Shown here: positions 41,051 through 52,600 of the stretch, piece after piece | Layout: each line of letters opens with the position of its first letter | Position numbering within the stretch: the stretch's first letter is position 1 | The notes under the pieces: generated by a model | The model's database searches: none | The model's input: only the letters and a program-made list of their open reading frames with translations | What the model was told of the DNA's origin: nothing | Assembly: GCF_051401765.1 (NCBI RefSeq) | Contig: NW_027480449.1 | Coordinates: 682,001 to 746,000 of the forward strand | Source of the DNA: Calliopsis andreniformis | Lineage: Eukaryota; Arthropoda; Insecta; Hymenoptera; Andrenidae | Length of the DNA stretch: 64,000 nucleotides | Reading direction: 5' to 3' | Position numbers and translations under genes: made by a program

Positions 41051-41466
41051 TGCTGGTGATCCTGGCAATGCTCCCTACACAGCTCCTGACATTGGCACTG
41101 GTCCTGACTCTGCTCCTGACACTGACACTGCCACTGACACTGCCCCTGACCCTGCTCCTGACACTGCTCCTGGCACTGACACTGCTCCTGACACTGCTCC
41201 TGACGCTGCACCTGACTCTGACACTGCTCCTGGCACTAACAGTGCTCCTGACACTGCTCCTGATATAGAAACTGCTCCTGACACTGCTCCTGACACTGTC
41301 ACTGCTCCAGACACTGCTCCTGACACTGACACTGCTCCTGATACTGACACTGGCACTGTTACTGACCATGCTCCTGACACTGACACTGCTGCTGATCCTG
41401 ACAATGCTCCTGACACTGCTCCAGTCACTGACACTGGCACTGCACCTGACACTACTCCTGAAATAG

Positions 41467-42780
41467 CTGCTGTCACTGACACTTCTCCTGTCACTCCTCG
41501 TGACACTGACGGTGCTGCTGATCCTGAGAATGCTCCTGACACTGCTCCTGACACTGCTGCTGACACTGGCACTGCTGCTGTCCCTGAGAATGCTCCTCAA
41601 TCTGCTCTTCACACTGACACTGCTCCTGACACTGCTCCTGTCACTGACACTGCTCCTCGCACTGCTCCTGACACTGACACTGCTCCTGATAATGACACTG
41701 ACACTGCTCCTGGCTCTGCTCCTGACTCTGCTCCTGACGCAGCTCCTGACTCTGACGCTGCTCCTGACACAGGGACTGCTCCTTGCTCTGCTTCTGACAC
41801 TGCTCCTGACACTGCTCCTGACTCTGATACTGTACCTGATAATGACACTGACACTACTCCTTGTACTGCTACAGACACTGACACTGCTCCTGTCACTGCT
41901 CCTGACACTGCTCCTGACACTGACCCTGCTCCTGACACTGCTCCTGAAACTGCTCCAGACACTGACACTGCTCCTAACACTGCTCCTGACACTGACACTA
42001 CCCCTGACACTGTTCCTAACATTGCAGCTGACACTGACACTGCTCCTGACACTGGCACTGGACCTGACACTGCTCCTGACACTGACACTGCTCCTGCCAC
42101 TGCTCCTGACACTGCTGCTGACAAAGACACTGCTCCTGACACTGACACTGCTCCTGACACTGCTCCTCACACTGCTCCTGATACTGACCCTGGCACTGCT
42201 ACTGACCATGCTCCTGACACTGACACTGCTGCTGATCCTGACAATGCACCTGACGCTGCTCCTGGCACAGCTCCTGACACTGACACTGCTCCTGACACTG
42301 CTCCAGACACGGACACTGCTCCTCACACTGCTCCTGACACTGACACTGCGGCTGACACTGCTCCTAACACAAACACTGCTGCTGATACTGCCAATGCTCC
42401 TGACACTGCTCCTGACACGGGCACTGCTCCTGACACTGCTCCTGACACTGACACTGCTCCTGACACTGACACTGCTCCTGACACTGCTCCTGACACTGCA
42501 CCTCACACTGCTCCTGACACAGGCACTGCTCCTGATACTGGCACTGACACTGCTCGTGACACTGACAGTGCTCCTGACACTGCTGCAGACACTGCTCCTG
42601 ACACTCACACCGCTCCTCACACTGCTCCTCACACTAACACTGCACCTGAGAATGCTCCTGACTCTGACGCTGCACCTGACACTGCTCCTGACACTGCACC
42701 TGACACTGCTCCTGACACTGCTCCTGACACTGCTCCTGTCTCTGCTCCTGACACTGACACTGCTCCTGACCCAGACACTG
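41467..42780 (+). repeat. Diverged right edge of the hexamer array
   Basis: No marker block occurs after 41,466. Steps vary more here than elsewhere: GGCTCTGCTCC, GACGCAGCTCC, CCTTGCTCTGCTTC, CCTTGTACTGCTACAG, CTGCGGCTGACAC and CTGCAGACACTGC. This stretch has only partial relatives in the window, mainly near 38.65-38.95 kb. Edge divergence is usual in satellites because unequal exchange homogenises the centre more than the ends. Confidence 0.75.
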
Positions 42781-42800
42781 ATCAATCGTCAGGCTTCAAT
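42770..42800. other. Direct boundary between hexamer and heptamer arrays
   Basis: The last hexamer steps (CCCAGACACTG) run straight into ATCAATCGTCAGGCTTCAATCC with no unique DNA between. The heptamer array starts inside a variant (CAATCGTCAGGCTTCAATCC) that recurs many times within it, for example near 44,160, 45,370 and 46,650. So the boundary cuts an established array rather than marking its origin. A 770-codon open frame (41,500-43,812) and the Ala-Pro-Asp-Thr frame both cross it. Confidence 0.88.
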
Positions 42801-43804
42801 CCTCAATACTCAATCTTCAATCCTCAGTACTCAGTCCTCATTCCTCAATCCTCATTCTTCAATCCTCAATACCCAATCCTCAATCTTCAATCCTCAATCC
42901 TCAATCCTCAATCCTCAATCCTCAATCCTCAATTCTCAATCCTCAATCCTCAATCCTCAGACCTCAAACATCAATACTCAACCCTCAGACCTCGTCCTCA
43001 ATCCACAACCCTCAATCCTCGATCCTCAATCTTCAATCATCAATATTCAATCTTCAATCCTCAATCCTCAATCCTCAATACTTAATCCTCAATCCTCAAT
43101 CCTCAATCCTCATTCCTCAATCTTCAATCCTCAATACTCAATCTTCAATCCTCAATACTCAATCCTCAATCCTCAATGCTCAATCCTCAATCCTCAATCC
43201 TCAACCCTCAATCTTCAAACCTCAATACTGAATCTGCAATCCTCAATCCTCAATCCTCTATCCTCAATCCTCATTCTTCAATCCACAATACCCAATCCTC
43301 AATCTTCAATCCTCAATACTCAATCTTCAATCCTCAATCCTCAATCCTCAATCCTCAATCCTCATTCTTCAATCCTCAACACCCAATCCTCAGTCTTCAA
43401 TCCTCAATCCTCAATCCTCAATTCTCAATCCTCAGTCCTCAATCCTCAGACCTCAAACATCAATACTCAACCCTCAGTCCTCGTCCTCAGTCCACGACCC
43501 TCAATCCTCGATCCTCAATCTTCAATCATCAATATTCAATCTTCAATCCTCAATCCTCAATCCTCAATACTCAATCCTCAATCCTCAATCCTCAATCCTC
43601 AATCCCCAATCCTCAATCCTCAATACTCAATCTTCAATCCTCCATCCTCAATCCTGAATCCTCAATACACAATCCTCAATCGTCACGATTCAATCCTCAA
43701 TACCCAATCCTCAGTCTTCAATTTTCAATCCTCAATCCTCAACCCTCATTCTTCAATCCTCAACACCCAATCCTCCATCTTCAATCCTCAATCCTCAGTC
43801 CTCA

Positions 43805-43990
43805 AACCTTAATTCTGAATCCTCAATCCTGAATCCTCAATCTTCAGCCATCAGTCCTCAACAATCAGTTGTCATTCCTCAATCCTCAATAGAATATCCT
43901 CAATTCACAGCTTTCAATACTCAATAATCAATCTGCAATCTTCCAACGTGTATCCACAAACATCAATTTTCACCACTCAACCCTCAGCAC
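43805..43990 (+). repeat. Degenerate island in the heptamer array (representative of 9 copies)
   Basis: A stretch of about 180 bases where the heptamer pattern is weakest: CAACAATCAGTTGTCATTCC, then CAATTCACAGCTTTCAATAC, then CAACGTGTATCCACAAACATC. The CAACGTG core lies at 43944, 47057, 48903, 50482 and 53595. A second form with TTCAAATCTCTATCCACAAAC occurs near 55,050, 57,450, 59,350 and 61,750. The two forms split cleanly between the 6,538-bp and 4,299-bp domains. Confidence 0.8.
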
Positions 43991-44717
43991 TCATTCCTCA
44001 ATGTTCAATCCTCAATCCTGAGCTCTCAATCTTCGATCCTCAATACTGAATCTTCAATCCTCAATCCTCAATACCCAATCCTCATTCCTCAATCTTCAAT
44101 CCTCAATACTCAATCTTCAATCCTCCATCCTCAATCCTCAATCCTCAATCCTCAATCCTCAATCGTCAGGCTTCAATCCTCAATCCTCAATCCTCAATCC
44201 TCAATCCTCAATCTTCAATCCCCTATACTCAATCCTCAATCCTCAATCCTCAAACCTCAATCCTCAATCCTCAATCCTCAATTTTCAATCCTTAATACTC
44301 AATCTTCAATCCTCAATCCTCAATCCTCAATCCTCAATCCTCAATCCTCATTCTACAATCCTCAATACCCAATCCTCAATCTTCAATCCTCAATCCTCAA
44401 TCCTCAATTCTCAATCCCCAATCCTCAATACTCAAACCTCAATCCTCAATACTCAACTATCAATCCCCAATTCTCAATACTCAATAGAATATCCTGAAAT
44501 CTCAGGATTCAATACTCAAACCTCAACCCTCAACCATCAGCCCTCCTCCTCAATCCTCAATCCTCAATCCTCAATCCTCAATATTCAATCCACAGTACTC
44601 AATCTTCAATCCTCGATCCTCAATCCCCAATCCTCAATCCTCAACCCTCAGTCCTCATACTCAATTCTCAATTCTCAATGCTCAATCCTCAATCCTCAAT
44701 CTTCAATCCTCAATAAT

Positions 44718-44737
44718 GGATCTCCAATCCTAGATCC
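44718..44737. repeat. Inverted repeat GGATCT-N8-AGATCC (representative of 4 copies)
   Basis: Six-base perfect arms with an eight-base spacer (CCAATCCT), preceded by CAATAAT. Copies lie at 44718-44737, 51256-51275, 63295-63314 and 63707-63726. It stands out because GG is otherwise almost absent from this strand. Confidence 0.8.
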
Positions 44738-47633
44738 TCAATCCCCAATCCTCAATCCTCAATCCTCATTCTTCAATCCTCAATACCCAATCCTCAATCT
44801 TCAATCCTCAATCCTCTATTCTCAATTCTCAATCATCAATCCTCAGTCCTCAGCCCTCAAACCTCAACGCTCAACCCTCAGCCCTCAACCTCAATCCTCA
44901 ATACTCAATCCTCAATCCTCAATCTTCAATCCTCAATCCTCAATCCTCAATCCTCAATCCTCATTCTTCAATCCTCAATACACAATCCTCAATCTTCAAT
45001 CCTCAATCCTCAATCCTCAATTCTCAATCCTCAATCCTCAATCCTCAGACCTCAAACATCAATATTTAACCCTCAGTCCTCGTCCTGAATCCACAACAAT
45101 CAATCCTCAATCCTCAATCTTCAATCATCAATATTCAACCTTCAGTCGTCAATCCTCAATCCTCAATCCTCAATCCTCAATCCTCAATGTTCAATCCGCA
45201 ATAGCCAATCCTCAATCTTCAATCCCCAATCCTCTATCCTCAATCCTCAATCCTCAATACTCAATCCTCAATCCTCAGTCGTCAAATCTCAAACCTCAAT
45301 CTTCAATCCTCAATACTCAATCTTCAATCCTCCGTCCTCAATCCTCAATCCTCAATCCTCAATCCTCAATCGTCAGGCTTCAATCCTCAATACTCAACCA
45401 TCAATCCTCAATTCTCAATACTCAATAGAATGTCCTGAATTCTCGGGATTCAATACTCAAACCTCAACACTCAACACTCAATCCTCAATCTTCAATCCTC
45501 AATCCTCAATCCTCAATCCTCAATCCTCATTCTTCAATCCTCAACACCCAATCCTCAGTCTTCAATCCTCAATCCTCAATCCTCAATTCTCAATCCTCAG
45601 TCCTCAATCCTCAGACCTCAAACATCAATACTCAACCCTCAGTCCTCGTCCTCAATACACGACCCTCAATCCTCGATCCTCAATCCTCAATCCTCAATTC
45701 TCAATCCTCAATCCTCAATCTTCAATCCTCAATCCTCGGACCACAAACATCAATACTCAACCCTCAGTCCTCGTCCTCAATCCACAACCCTCAATCCTCG
45801 ATCCTCAATCTTCAATCCTCGTTCTTCAATCCTCAACACCCAATCCTCAATCTTCAATCCTCAATCCTCTATCCTCAATTCTCAATCCTCAATCCTCAAT
45901 CCTCAGACCTCAAACATCAATACTCAACCCTCAGTCCTCGTCCTCAATCCACAACCCTCAATCCTCGAGCCTCAATCTTCAATCATCAATATTCAATCTT
46001 CAATCCTCAATCCTCAATCCTCAATCCTCAATCCTCAATCCTCAATCCTCAATACTCAACCATCAATCCTCAATTGTCAATACTCAATAGAATATCCTGA
46101 ATTCTCATGATTCAATACTCAAACCTCAACACTCAACCCTCAATCCTCAATCCTCAATCCTCAATCCTCAATCCTCAATCCTCAATACTCAATCTTCAAT
46201 CCGCAATACTCAATCTTCAATCCTCAATACTCAATCCTCAATCCTCAATCCTCATTCTTCAATCCTCAACACCCAATCCTCAATCTTCAATCCTCAATCC
46301 TCAATCCTCAATTCTCAATCCTCAGTCCTCAATCCTCAGACCTCAAACATCAATACTTAACCCTCAGTCCTCGTCCTCAATCCACAACCCTCAATCCTCG
46401 ATCCTCAATCTTCAATCGTCAATATTCAATCTTCAATCCACAATCCTCAATCCTCAACACTCAATCCTCAACCCTCAATTCTCAATACTCAATAGAATAT
46501 CCAGAATTCTCAGGATTCAATACTCAAACCTCAACCCTCAACCCTCAATCCTCAATCCTCAATCCTCAATCCTCAATCCTCAATCCTCAATACTCAATCT
46601 TCAATCCTCCATCCTCAATCCTCAATCCTCAATCCTCAATCCTCAATCGTCAGGCTTCAATCCTCAATACCCAATCCTCAGTCTTCAATTTTCAATCCTC
46701 AATCCTCAATTCTCAATCCTCAATCCTCAGACCTCAGACCTCAAACCTCAATCCCCAACCCTCAGCCCTCATCCTCATTCCTCAATCCTCAATCGTCAAT
46801 CCTCAATCCTCAATCCTCAACCCTCAATCCTCAATGTTCAATCCTCAATACCCAATCCTCAGTCTTCAATCCTCAATCCACAATCCTCAATCTTCAATCC
46901 TCAATCCTCAGTCCTCAAACCTCAATTCTGAATCCTCAATCCTGAATCCTCAATCTTCAGCCATCAGTCCTCAACAATCAGTTGTCATTCCTCAATCCTC
47001 AATAGAATATCCTCAATTCACAGCTTTCAATACTCAATAAGCAATCTGCAATCTTCCAACGTGTATCCACAAACATCAATTTTCACCACTCAACCCTCAG
47101 CACTCATTCCTCAATGTTCAATCCTCAATCCTCAGCTCTCAATCTTCGATCCTCAATACTGAATCTTCAATCCTCAACCCTCAATACCCAATCCTCATTC
47201 CTCAATCTTCAATCCTCAATACTCAATCTTCAATCGTCCATCCTCAATCCTCAATCCTCAATCCTCAATCCTCAATCGTCAGGCTTCAATCCTCAGTCCT
47301 CAATCCTCAATCCTCAATCCTCAATCTTCAATCCCCTATACTCAATCCTCAATCCTGAATCCTCAAACCTCAATCCTCAATCCTCAATCCTCAATTTTCA
47401 ATCCTTAATACTCAATCTTCAATCCTCAATCCTCAATCCTCAATCCTCAATCCTCAATCCTCAATCCTCAATCCTCAATCCTCAATGCTCAATCCTCGAT
47501 CCTCAATCCTCAACCCTCAAACTTCAAACCTCAATACTGAATCTGCAATCCTCAATCCTCAATCCTCTATCCTCAATCCCCATTCTTCAATCCACAATAC
47601 CCAATCCTCAATCTTCAATCCTCAATACTCAAT

Positions 47634-49640
47634 CTGCAATCCTCAATCCTCAATACTCAATCCTCAATCCTCATTCTTCAATCCTCAATACCCAATCCTC
47701 AATCTTCAATCCTCAATACTCAATCTTCAATCCTCAATCCTCAATCCTCAATCCTCAATCCTCATTCTTCAATCCTCAACACCCAATCCTCAATCTTCAA
47801 TCCTCAATCCTCAATCCTCAATACTCAGTCCTCAGTCCTCAATCCTCAGACCTCAAACATCAATACTCAACCCTCAGTCCTCGTCCTCAATCCACAACCC
47901 TCAATCCTCGATCCTCAATACTGAATCTTCAATCCTCAATCCTCAATTCTCAATCCTCAATCCTCAACCCTCATTCTTCAATCCTCAATACCCAATCCTC
48001 TATCTTCAATCCTCAATCCACAATCCTCTATTCTCAATCCTCAATCCTCAATCCTCAATCCTCAATACTCAACCATCAATCCTCAATTCTCAATACTCAA
48101 CAGAATATCCTGAACTCTCAGGATTCAATACTCAAACCTCAACGCTCAACCCTGAATCCTCAATACTCAATCCTCAATCCTCAATCTTCAATCGTCAATA
48201 CTCAATCTTCAATCCTCCAACCTCAATCCTCAATCCTCAATCCTCAATCCTCAATCGTCAGACTTCAATCCTCAATCCTCAATCCTCAACCCTCATTCTT
48301 CAATCCTCAATCCTCAATCCTCAATCCTCAATCCTCAATCCCCAATCCTCAATCCTCAATCCTCAATCGTCAATCCTCAATACTCAATCTTCAATCCTCA
48401 ATCCTCAATACTCAATCCTCAATCCTCAATCCTCAATACTCAATCTTCAATCCTCCATCCTCAATCCTCAATCCTCAATCCTCAATCCTCAATCGTCAGG
48501 CTTCAATCCTCAATACCCAATCCTCAGTCTTCAATTTTCAATCCTCAATCCTCAATTATCAATCCTCAATCCTCAGACCTCAGACCTCAAACCTCAATCC
48601 CCAACCCTCAGCCCTCATCCTCATTCCTCAATCCTCAATCGTCAATCCTCAATCCTCAATCCTCAACCCTCAATCCTCAATGTTCAATCCTCAATACCCA
48701 ATCCACAGTCTTCAATCCTAAATCCACAATCCTCAATCTTCAATCCTCTATCCTCAGTCCTCAAACCTCAATTCTGAATCCTCAATCCTGAATCCTCAAT
48801 CTTCAGCCATCAGTCCTCAACTATCAGTTGTCATTCCTCAATCCTCAATAGAATATCCTCAATTCACAGCTTTCAATACTCAATAATCAATCTGCAATCT
48901 TCCAACGTGTATCCACAAACATCAATTTTCACCACTCAACCCTCAGCACTCATTCCTCAATGTTCAATCCTCAATCCTCAGCTCTCAATCTTCGATCCTC
49001 AATACTGAATCTTCAATCCTCAATCCTCAATACTCAATCCTCAATCCTCAATCTTCAATCCTCCATCCTCAATCCTCAATCCTCAATCCTCAATCCTCAA
49101 TCGTCAGGCTTCAATCCTCTATCCTCAATCCTCAGTCCTCAATCCTCAATCTACAATCCCCTATACTCAATCCTCAATCCTCAATCCTCAATCCTCAATC
49201 CTCAATCCTCAATTTTCAATCCTTAATACGCAATCTTCAATCCTCAATCCTCAATCCTCAATCCTCAATCCTCAATCCTCATTCTACAATCCTCAATACC
49301 CAATCCTCAATCTTCAATCCTCAATTCTCAATCCTCAATTCTCAATCCCCTATCCTCAGTCCTCAGTCCTCAAACCTCAATCCTCAACCCTCAGCCCTCA
49401 TTCTCAATCCTCAATCCTCAATTCTCAGTCCTCAGCCCTCAAGCCTCAATCCTCAACCCTCAGACCTCATCCACAATCCTCAGTTATCAATTCTCAATCC
49501 TCAATCTTCAATCCTCAATACTCAACCTTCAATCCTCAATCCTCAGTCCTCAAACCTCAATTCTGAATCCTCAATACTCAATCTTCAATCCTCAATCCTC
49601 AGTCCTCAATACACAACTATCAGTCCTCAATTCTCAATAC
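47634..49640 (+). repeat. Heptamer stretch present only in the first 6.5-kb unit
   Basis: This 2.0-kb stretch completes the first 6,538-bp unit and has no counterpart after the second. Internally it echoes 46.6-47.4 kb at an offset of about 1,846 (the CAATGTTCAATCC and CAACGTGTATCC island region), so it is itself an older duplicate. Confidence 0.8.
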
Positions 49641-52600
49641 TCAATCCTCATTCCTCAATCTTCAATCCTCAATACTCAATCTTCAATCCTCAATACTCAA
49701 TCCTCAATCCTCAATGCTCAATCCTCAATCCTCAATCCTCAACCCTCAATCTTCAAACCTCAATACTGAATCTGCAATCCTCAATCCTCAATCCTCTATC
49801 CTCAATCCTCATTCTTCAATCCACAATACCCAATCCTCAATCTTCAATCCTCAATACTCAATCTTCAATCCTCAATCCTCAATCCTCAATCCTCAATCCT
49901 CATTCTTCAATCCTCAACACCCAATCCTCAGTCTTCAATCCTCAATCCTCAATCCTCAATTCTCAATCCTCAGTCCTCAATCCTCAGACCTCAAACATCA
50001 ATACTCAACCCTCAGTCCTCGTCCTCAGTCCACGACCCTCAATCCTCGATCCTCAATCTTCAATCATCAATATTCAATCTTCAATCCTCAATCCTCAATC
50101 CTCAATACTCAATCCTCAATCCTCAATCCTCAATCCTCAATCCCCAATCCTCAATCCTCAATACTCAATCTTCAATCCTCCATCCTCAATCCTGAATCCT
50201 CAATACACAATCCTCAATCGTCACGATTCAATCCTCAATACCCAATCCTCAGTCTTCAATTTTCAATCCTCAATCCTCAACCCTCATTCTTCAATCCTCA
50301 ACACCCAATCCTCCATCTTCAATCCTCAATCCTCAGTCCTCAAACCTTAATTCTGAATCCTCAATCCTGAATCCTCAATCTTCAGCCATCAGTCCTCAAC
50401 AATCAGTTGTCATTCCTCAATCCTCAATAGAATATCCTCAATTCACAGCTTTCAATACTCAATAATCAATCTGCAATCTTCCAACGTGTATCCACAAACA
50501 TCAATTTTCACCACTCAACCCTCAGCACTCATTCCTCAATGTTCAATCCTCAATCCTGAGCTCTCAATCTTCGATCCTCAATACTGAATCTTCAATCCTC
50601 AATCCTCAATACCCAATCCTCATTCCTCAATCTTCAATCCTCAATACTCAATCTTCAATCCTCCATCCTCAATCCTCAATCCTCAATCCTCAATCCTCAA
50701 TCGTCAGGCTTCAATCCTCAATCCTCAATCCTCAATCCTCAATCCTCAATCTTCAATCCCCTATACTCAATCCTCAATCCTCAATCCTCAAACCTCAATC
50801 CTCAATCCTCAATCCTCAATTTTCAATCCTTAATACTCAATCTTCAATCCTCAATCCTCAATCCTCAATCCTCAATCCTCAATCCTCATTCTACAATCCT
50901 CAATACCCAATCCTCAATCTTCAATCCTCAATCCTCAATCCTCAATTCTCAATCCCCAATCCTCAATACTCAAACCTCAATCCTCAATACTCAACTATCA
51001 ATCCCCAATTCTCAATACTCAATAGAATATCCTGAAATCTCAGGATTCAATACTCAAACCTCAACCCTCAACCATCAGCCCTCCTCCTCAATCCTCAATC
51101 CTCAATCCTCAATCCTCAATATTCAATCCACAGTACTCAATCTTCAATCCTCGATCCTCAATCCCCAATCCTCAATCCTCAACCCTCAGTCCTCATACTC
51201 AATTCTCAATTCTCAATGCTCAATCCTCAATCCTCAATCTTCAATCCTCAATAATGGATCTCCAATCCTAGATCCTCAATCCCCAATCCTCAATCCTCAA
51301 TCCTCATTCTTCAATCCTCAATACCCAATCCTCAATCTTCAATCCTCAATCCTCTATTCTCAATTCTCAATCATCAATCCTCAGTCCTCAGCCCTCAAAC
51401 CTCAACGCTCAACCCTCAGCCCTCAACCTCAATCCTCAATACTCAATCCTCAATCCTCAATCTTCAATCCTCAATCCTCAATCCTCAATCCTCAATCCTC
51501 ATTCTTCAATCCTCAATACACAATCCTCAATCTTCAATCCTCAATCCTCAATCCTCAATTCTCAATCCTCAATCCTCAATCCTCAGACCTCAAACATCAA
51601 TATTTAACCCTCAGTCCTCGTCCTGAATCCACAACAATCAATCCTCAATCCTCAATCTTCAATCATCAATATTCAACCTTCAGTCGTCAATCCTCAATCC
51701 TCAATCCTCAATCCTCAATCCTCAATGTTCAATCCGCAATAGCCAATCCTCAATCTTCAATCCCCAATCCTCTATCCTCAATCCTCAATCCTCAATACTC
51801 AATCCTCAATCCTCAGTCGTCAAATCTCAAACCTCAATCTTCAATCCTCAATACTCAATCTTCAATCCTCCGTCCTCAATCCTCAATCCTCAATCCTCAA
51901 TCCTCAATCGTCAGGCTTCAATCCTCAATACTCAACCATCAATCCTCAATTCTCAATACTCAATAGAATGTCCTGAATTCTCGGGATTCAATACTCAAAC
52001 CTCAACACTCAACACTCAATCCTCAATCTTCAATCCTCAATCCTCAATCCTCAATCCTCAATCCTCATTCTTCAATCCTCAACACCCAATCCTCAGTCTT
52101 CAATCCTCAATCCTCAATCCTCAATTCTCAATCCTCAGTCCTCAATCCTCAGACCTCAAACATCAATACTCAACCCTCAGTCCTCGTCCTCAATACACGA
52201 CCCTCAATCCTCGATCCTCAATCCTCAATCCTCAATTCTCAATCCTCAATCCTCAATCTTCAATCCTCAATCCTCGGACCACAAACATCAATACTCAACC
52301 CTCAGTCCTCGTCCTCAATCCACAACCCTCAATCCTCGATCCTCAATCTTCAATCCTCGTTCTTCAATCCTCAACACCCAATCCTCAATCTTCAATCCTC
52401 AATCCTCTATCCTCAATTCTCAATCCTCAATCCTCAATCCTCAGACCTCAAACATCAATACTCAACCCTCAGTCCTCGTCCTCAATCCACAACCCTCAAT
52501 CCTCGAGCCTCAATCTTCAATCATCAATATTCAATCTTCAATCCTCAATCCTCAATCCTCAATCCTCAATCCTCAATCCTCAATCCTCAATACTCAACCA

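Larger units (their letters stand above)
36..41485 (+). repeat. 42-copy conserved marker block that delimits modules in the hexamer array
   Basis: A block containing CTCCTGAAATAG followed by TGCTGTCACTGACACTTC recurs 42 times. The last base of its TAG lies at 54, 1962, 2202, 2886, 3396, 4080, 4662, 6462, 6702, 8930, 9740, 10322, 12230, 12470, 14698, 15508, 16726, 17722, 18232, 19228, 19738, 21600, 22704, 23249, 24749, 25151, 27076, 28294, 28804, 29626, 31216, 31456, 31978, 32506, 34548, 35766, 36276, 38436, 39018, 40764, 41004 and 41466. The TAG is a stop in the Leu/Thr frame but reads GAA-ATA-G in the Ala-Pro-Asp-Thr frame, giving TPEIAAVTDTSPVTAP or TPEIDAVTDTSP. Thirty-five of 41 spacings are multiples of 6. 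The exceptions (2228 twice, 1862, 545, 1925, 2042) each contain one frame-shift junction. Confidence 0.9.
1..42780 (+). repeat. Hexamer-phased satellite array (CTG at every second triplet)
   Basis: The entire interval consists of variants of CTCCTG and ACACTG steps; the commonest 18-bp form is CTCCTGACACTGACACTG. Substitutions are common but the six-base phase is kept for thousands of bases. Forward frames read as Leu/Thr (LLTLTL), as Ala-Pro-Asp-Thr (APDTDT), and as a frame full of TGA stops. The three reverse frames read QCQCQE, SVSVRS and VSVSGA. Five of six frames of the consensus are therefore open, so long open frames here are not in themselves evidence of genes. The array starts before the window and ends abruptly at about 42,780. 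No promoter, splice structure, RNA gene or transposon end was seen within it. Confidence 0.97.
33087..43085 (+). other. Ala-Pro-Asp-Thr open frame, segment 7, running into the heptamer array
   Basis: This is the longest uninterrupted candidate: 9,999 bases (3,332 codons plus a stop). About 3,230 codons read as Ala-Pro-Asp-Thr from the junction at 33092-33108 to 42,780. The frame then crosses the array boundary as DTDQSSGFNPQYSIFNPQ and reads about 100 heptamer codons to TAA 43083-43085. Towards the boundary the sequence is more varied (APGSAPDSAPDAAPDSD, APCSASDTAP, TNTAADTANAPD), as is common at array edges. It has no ATG. I read the codons by eye and met no stop. The crossing into an unrelated repeat argues against this being the natural end of a protein. 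Confidence 0.32.
43103..47633 (+). repeat. 6,538-bp duplication, copy 1 (shared 4.5 kb)
   Basis: Recurs at +6,538 (934 x 7) from 49,641 to 54,173. Every stretch compared is the same, including rare variants: CAATCCTGAGCTCTC near 44,020, CAATATTTAACCC near 45,060 and GAATGTCCTGAATTCTCGGG near 45,430. Open frames of 218, 274 and 68 codons recur with identical translations. Confidence 0.92.

Noticed and set aside
1..42780. CACTG-A-CAGTG inverted repeats scattered in the hexamer array
   Set aside because: They arise from a single common substitution (GACACTG to GACAGTG) next to the normal step, are spread without pattern, and need no special explanation.
35613..42785. A 2,390-codon minus-strand open frame (SVSVRS repeats), and others of 1,923, 1,622 and 1,092 codons
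   Set aside because: The reverse complement of the consensus is stop-free in all three frames, so such lengths follow from the repeat. The minus frames switch register at the same junctions and show no non-repeat domain, start context or plausible protein fold.
41500..43812. A 770-codon open frame crossing the array boundary as a fusion gene
   Set aside because: It is the Leu/Thr frame of region 1 continuing by chance into a heptamer frame. It starts at a chance GTG and both halves are repeat translation.
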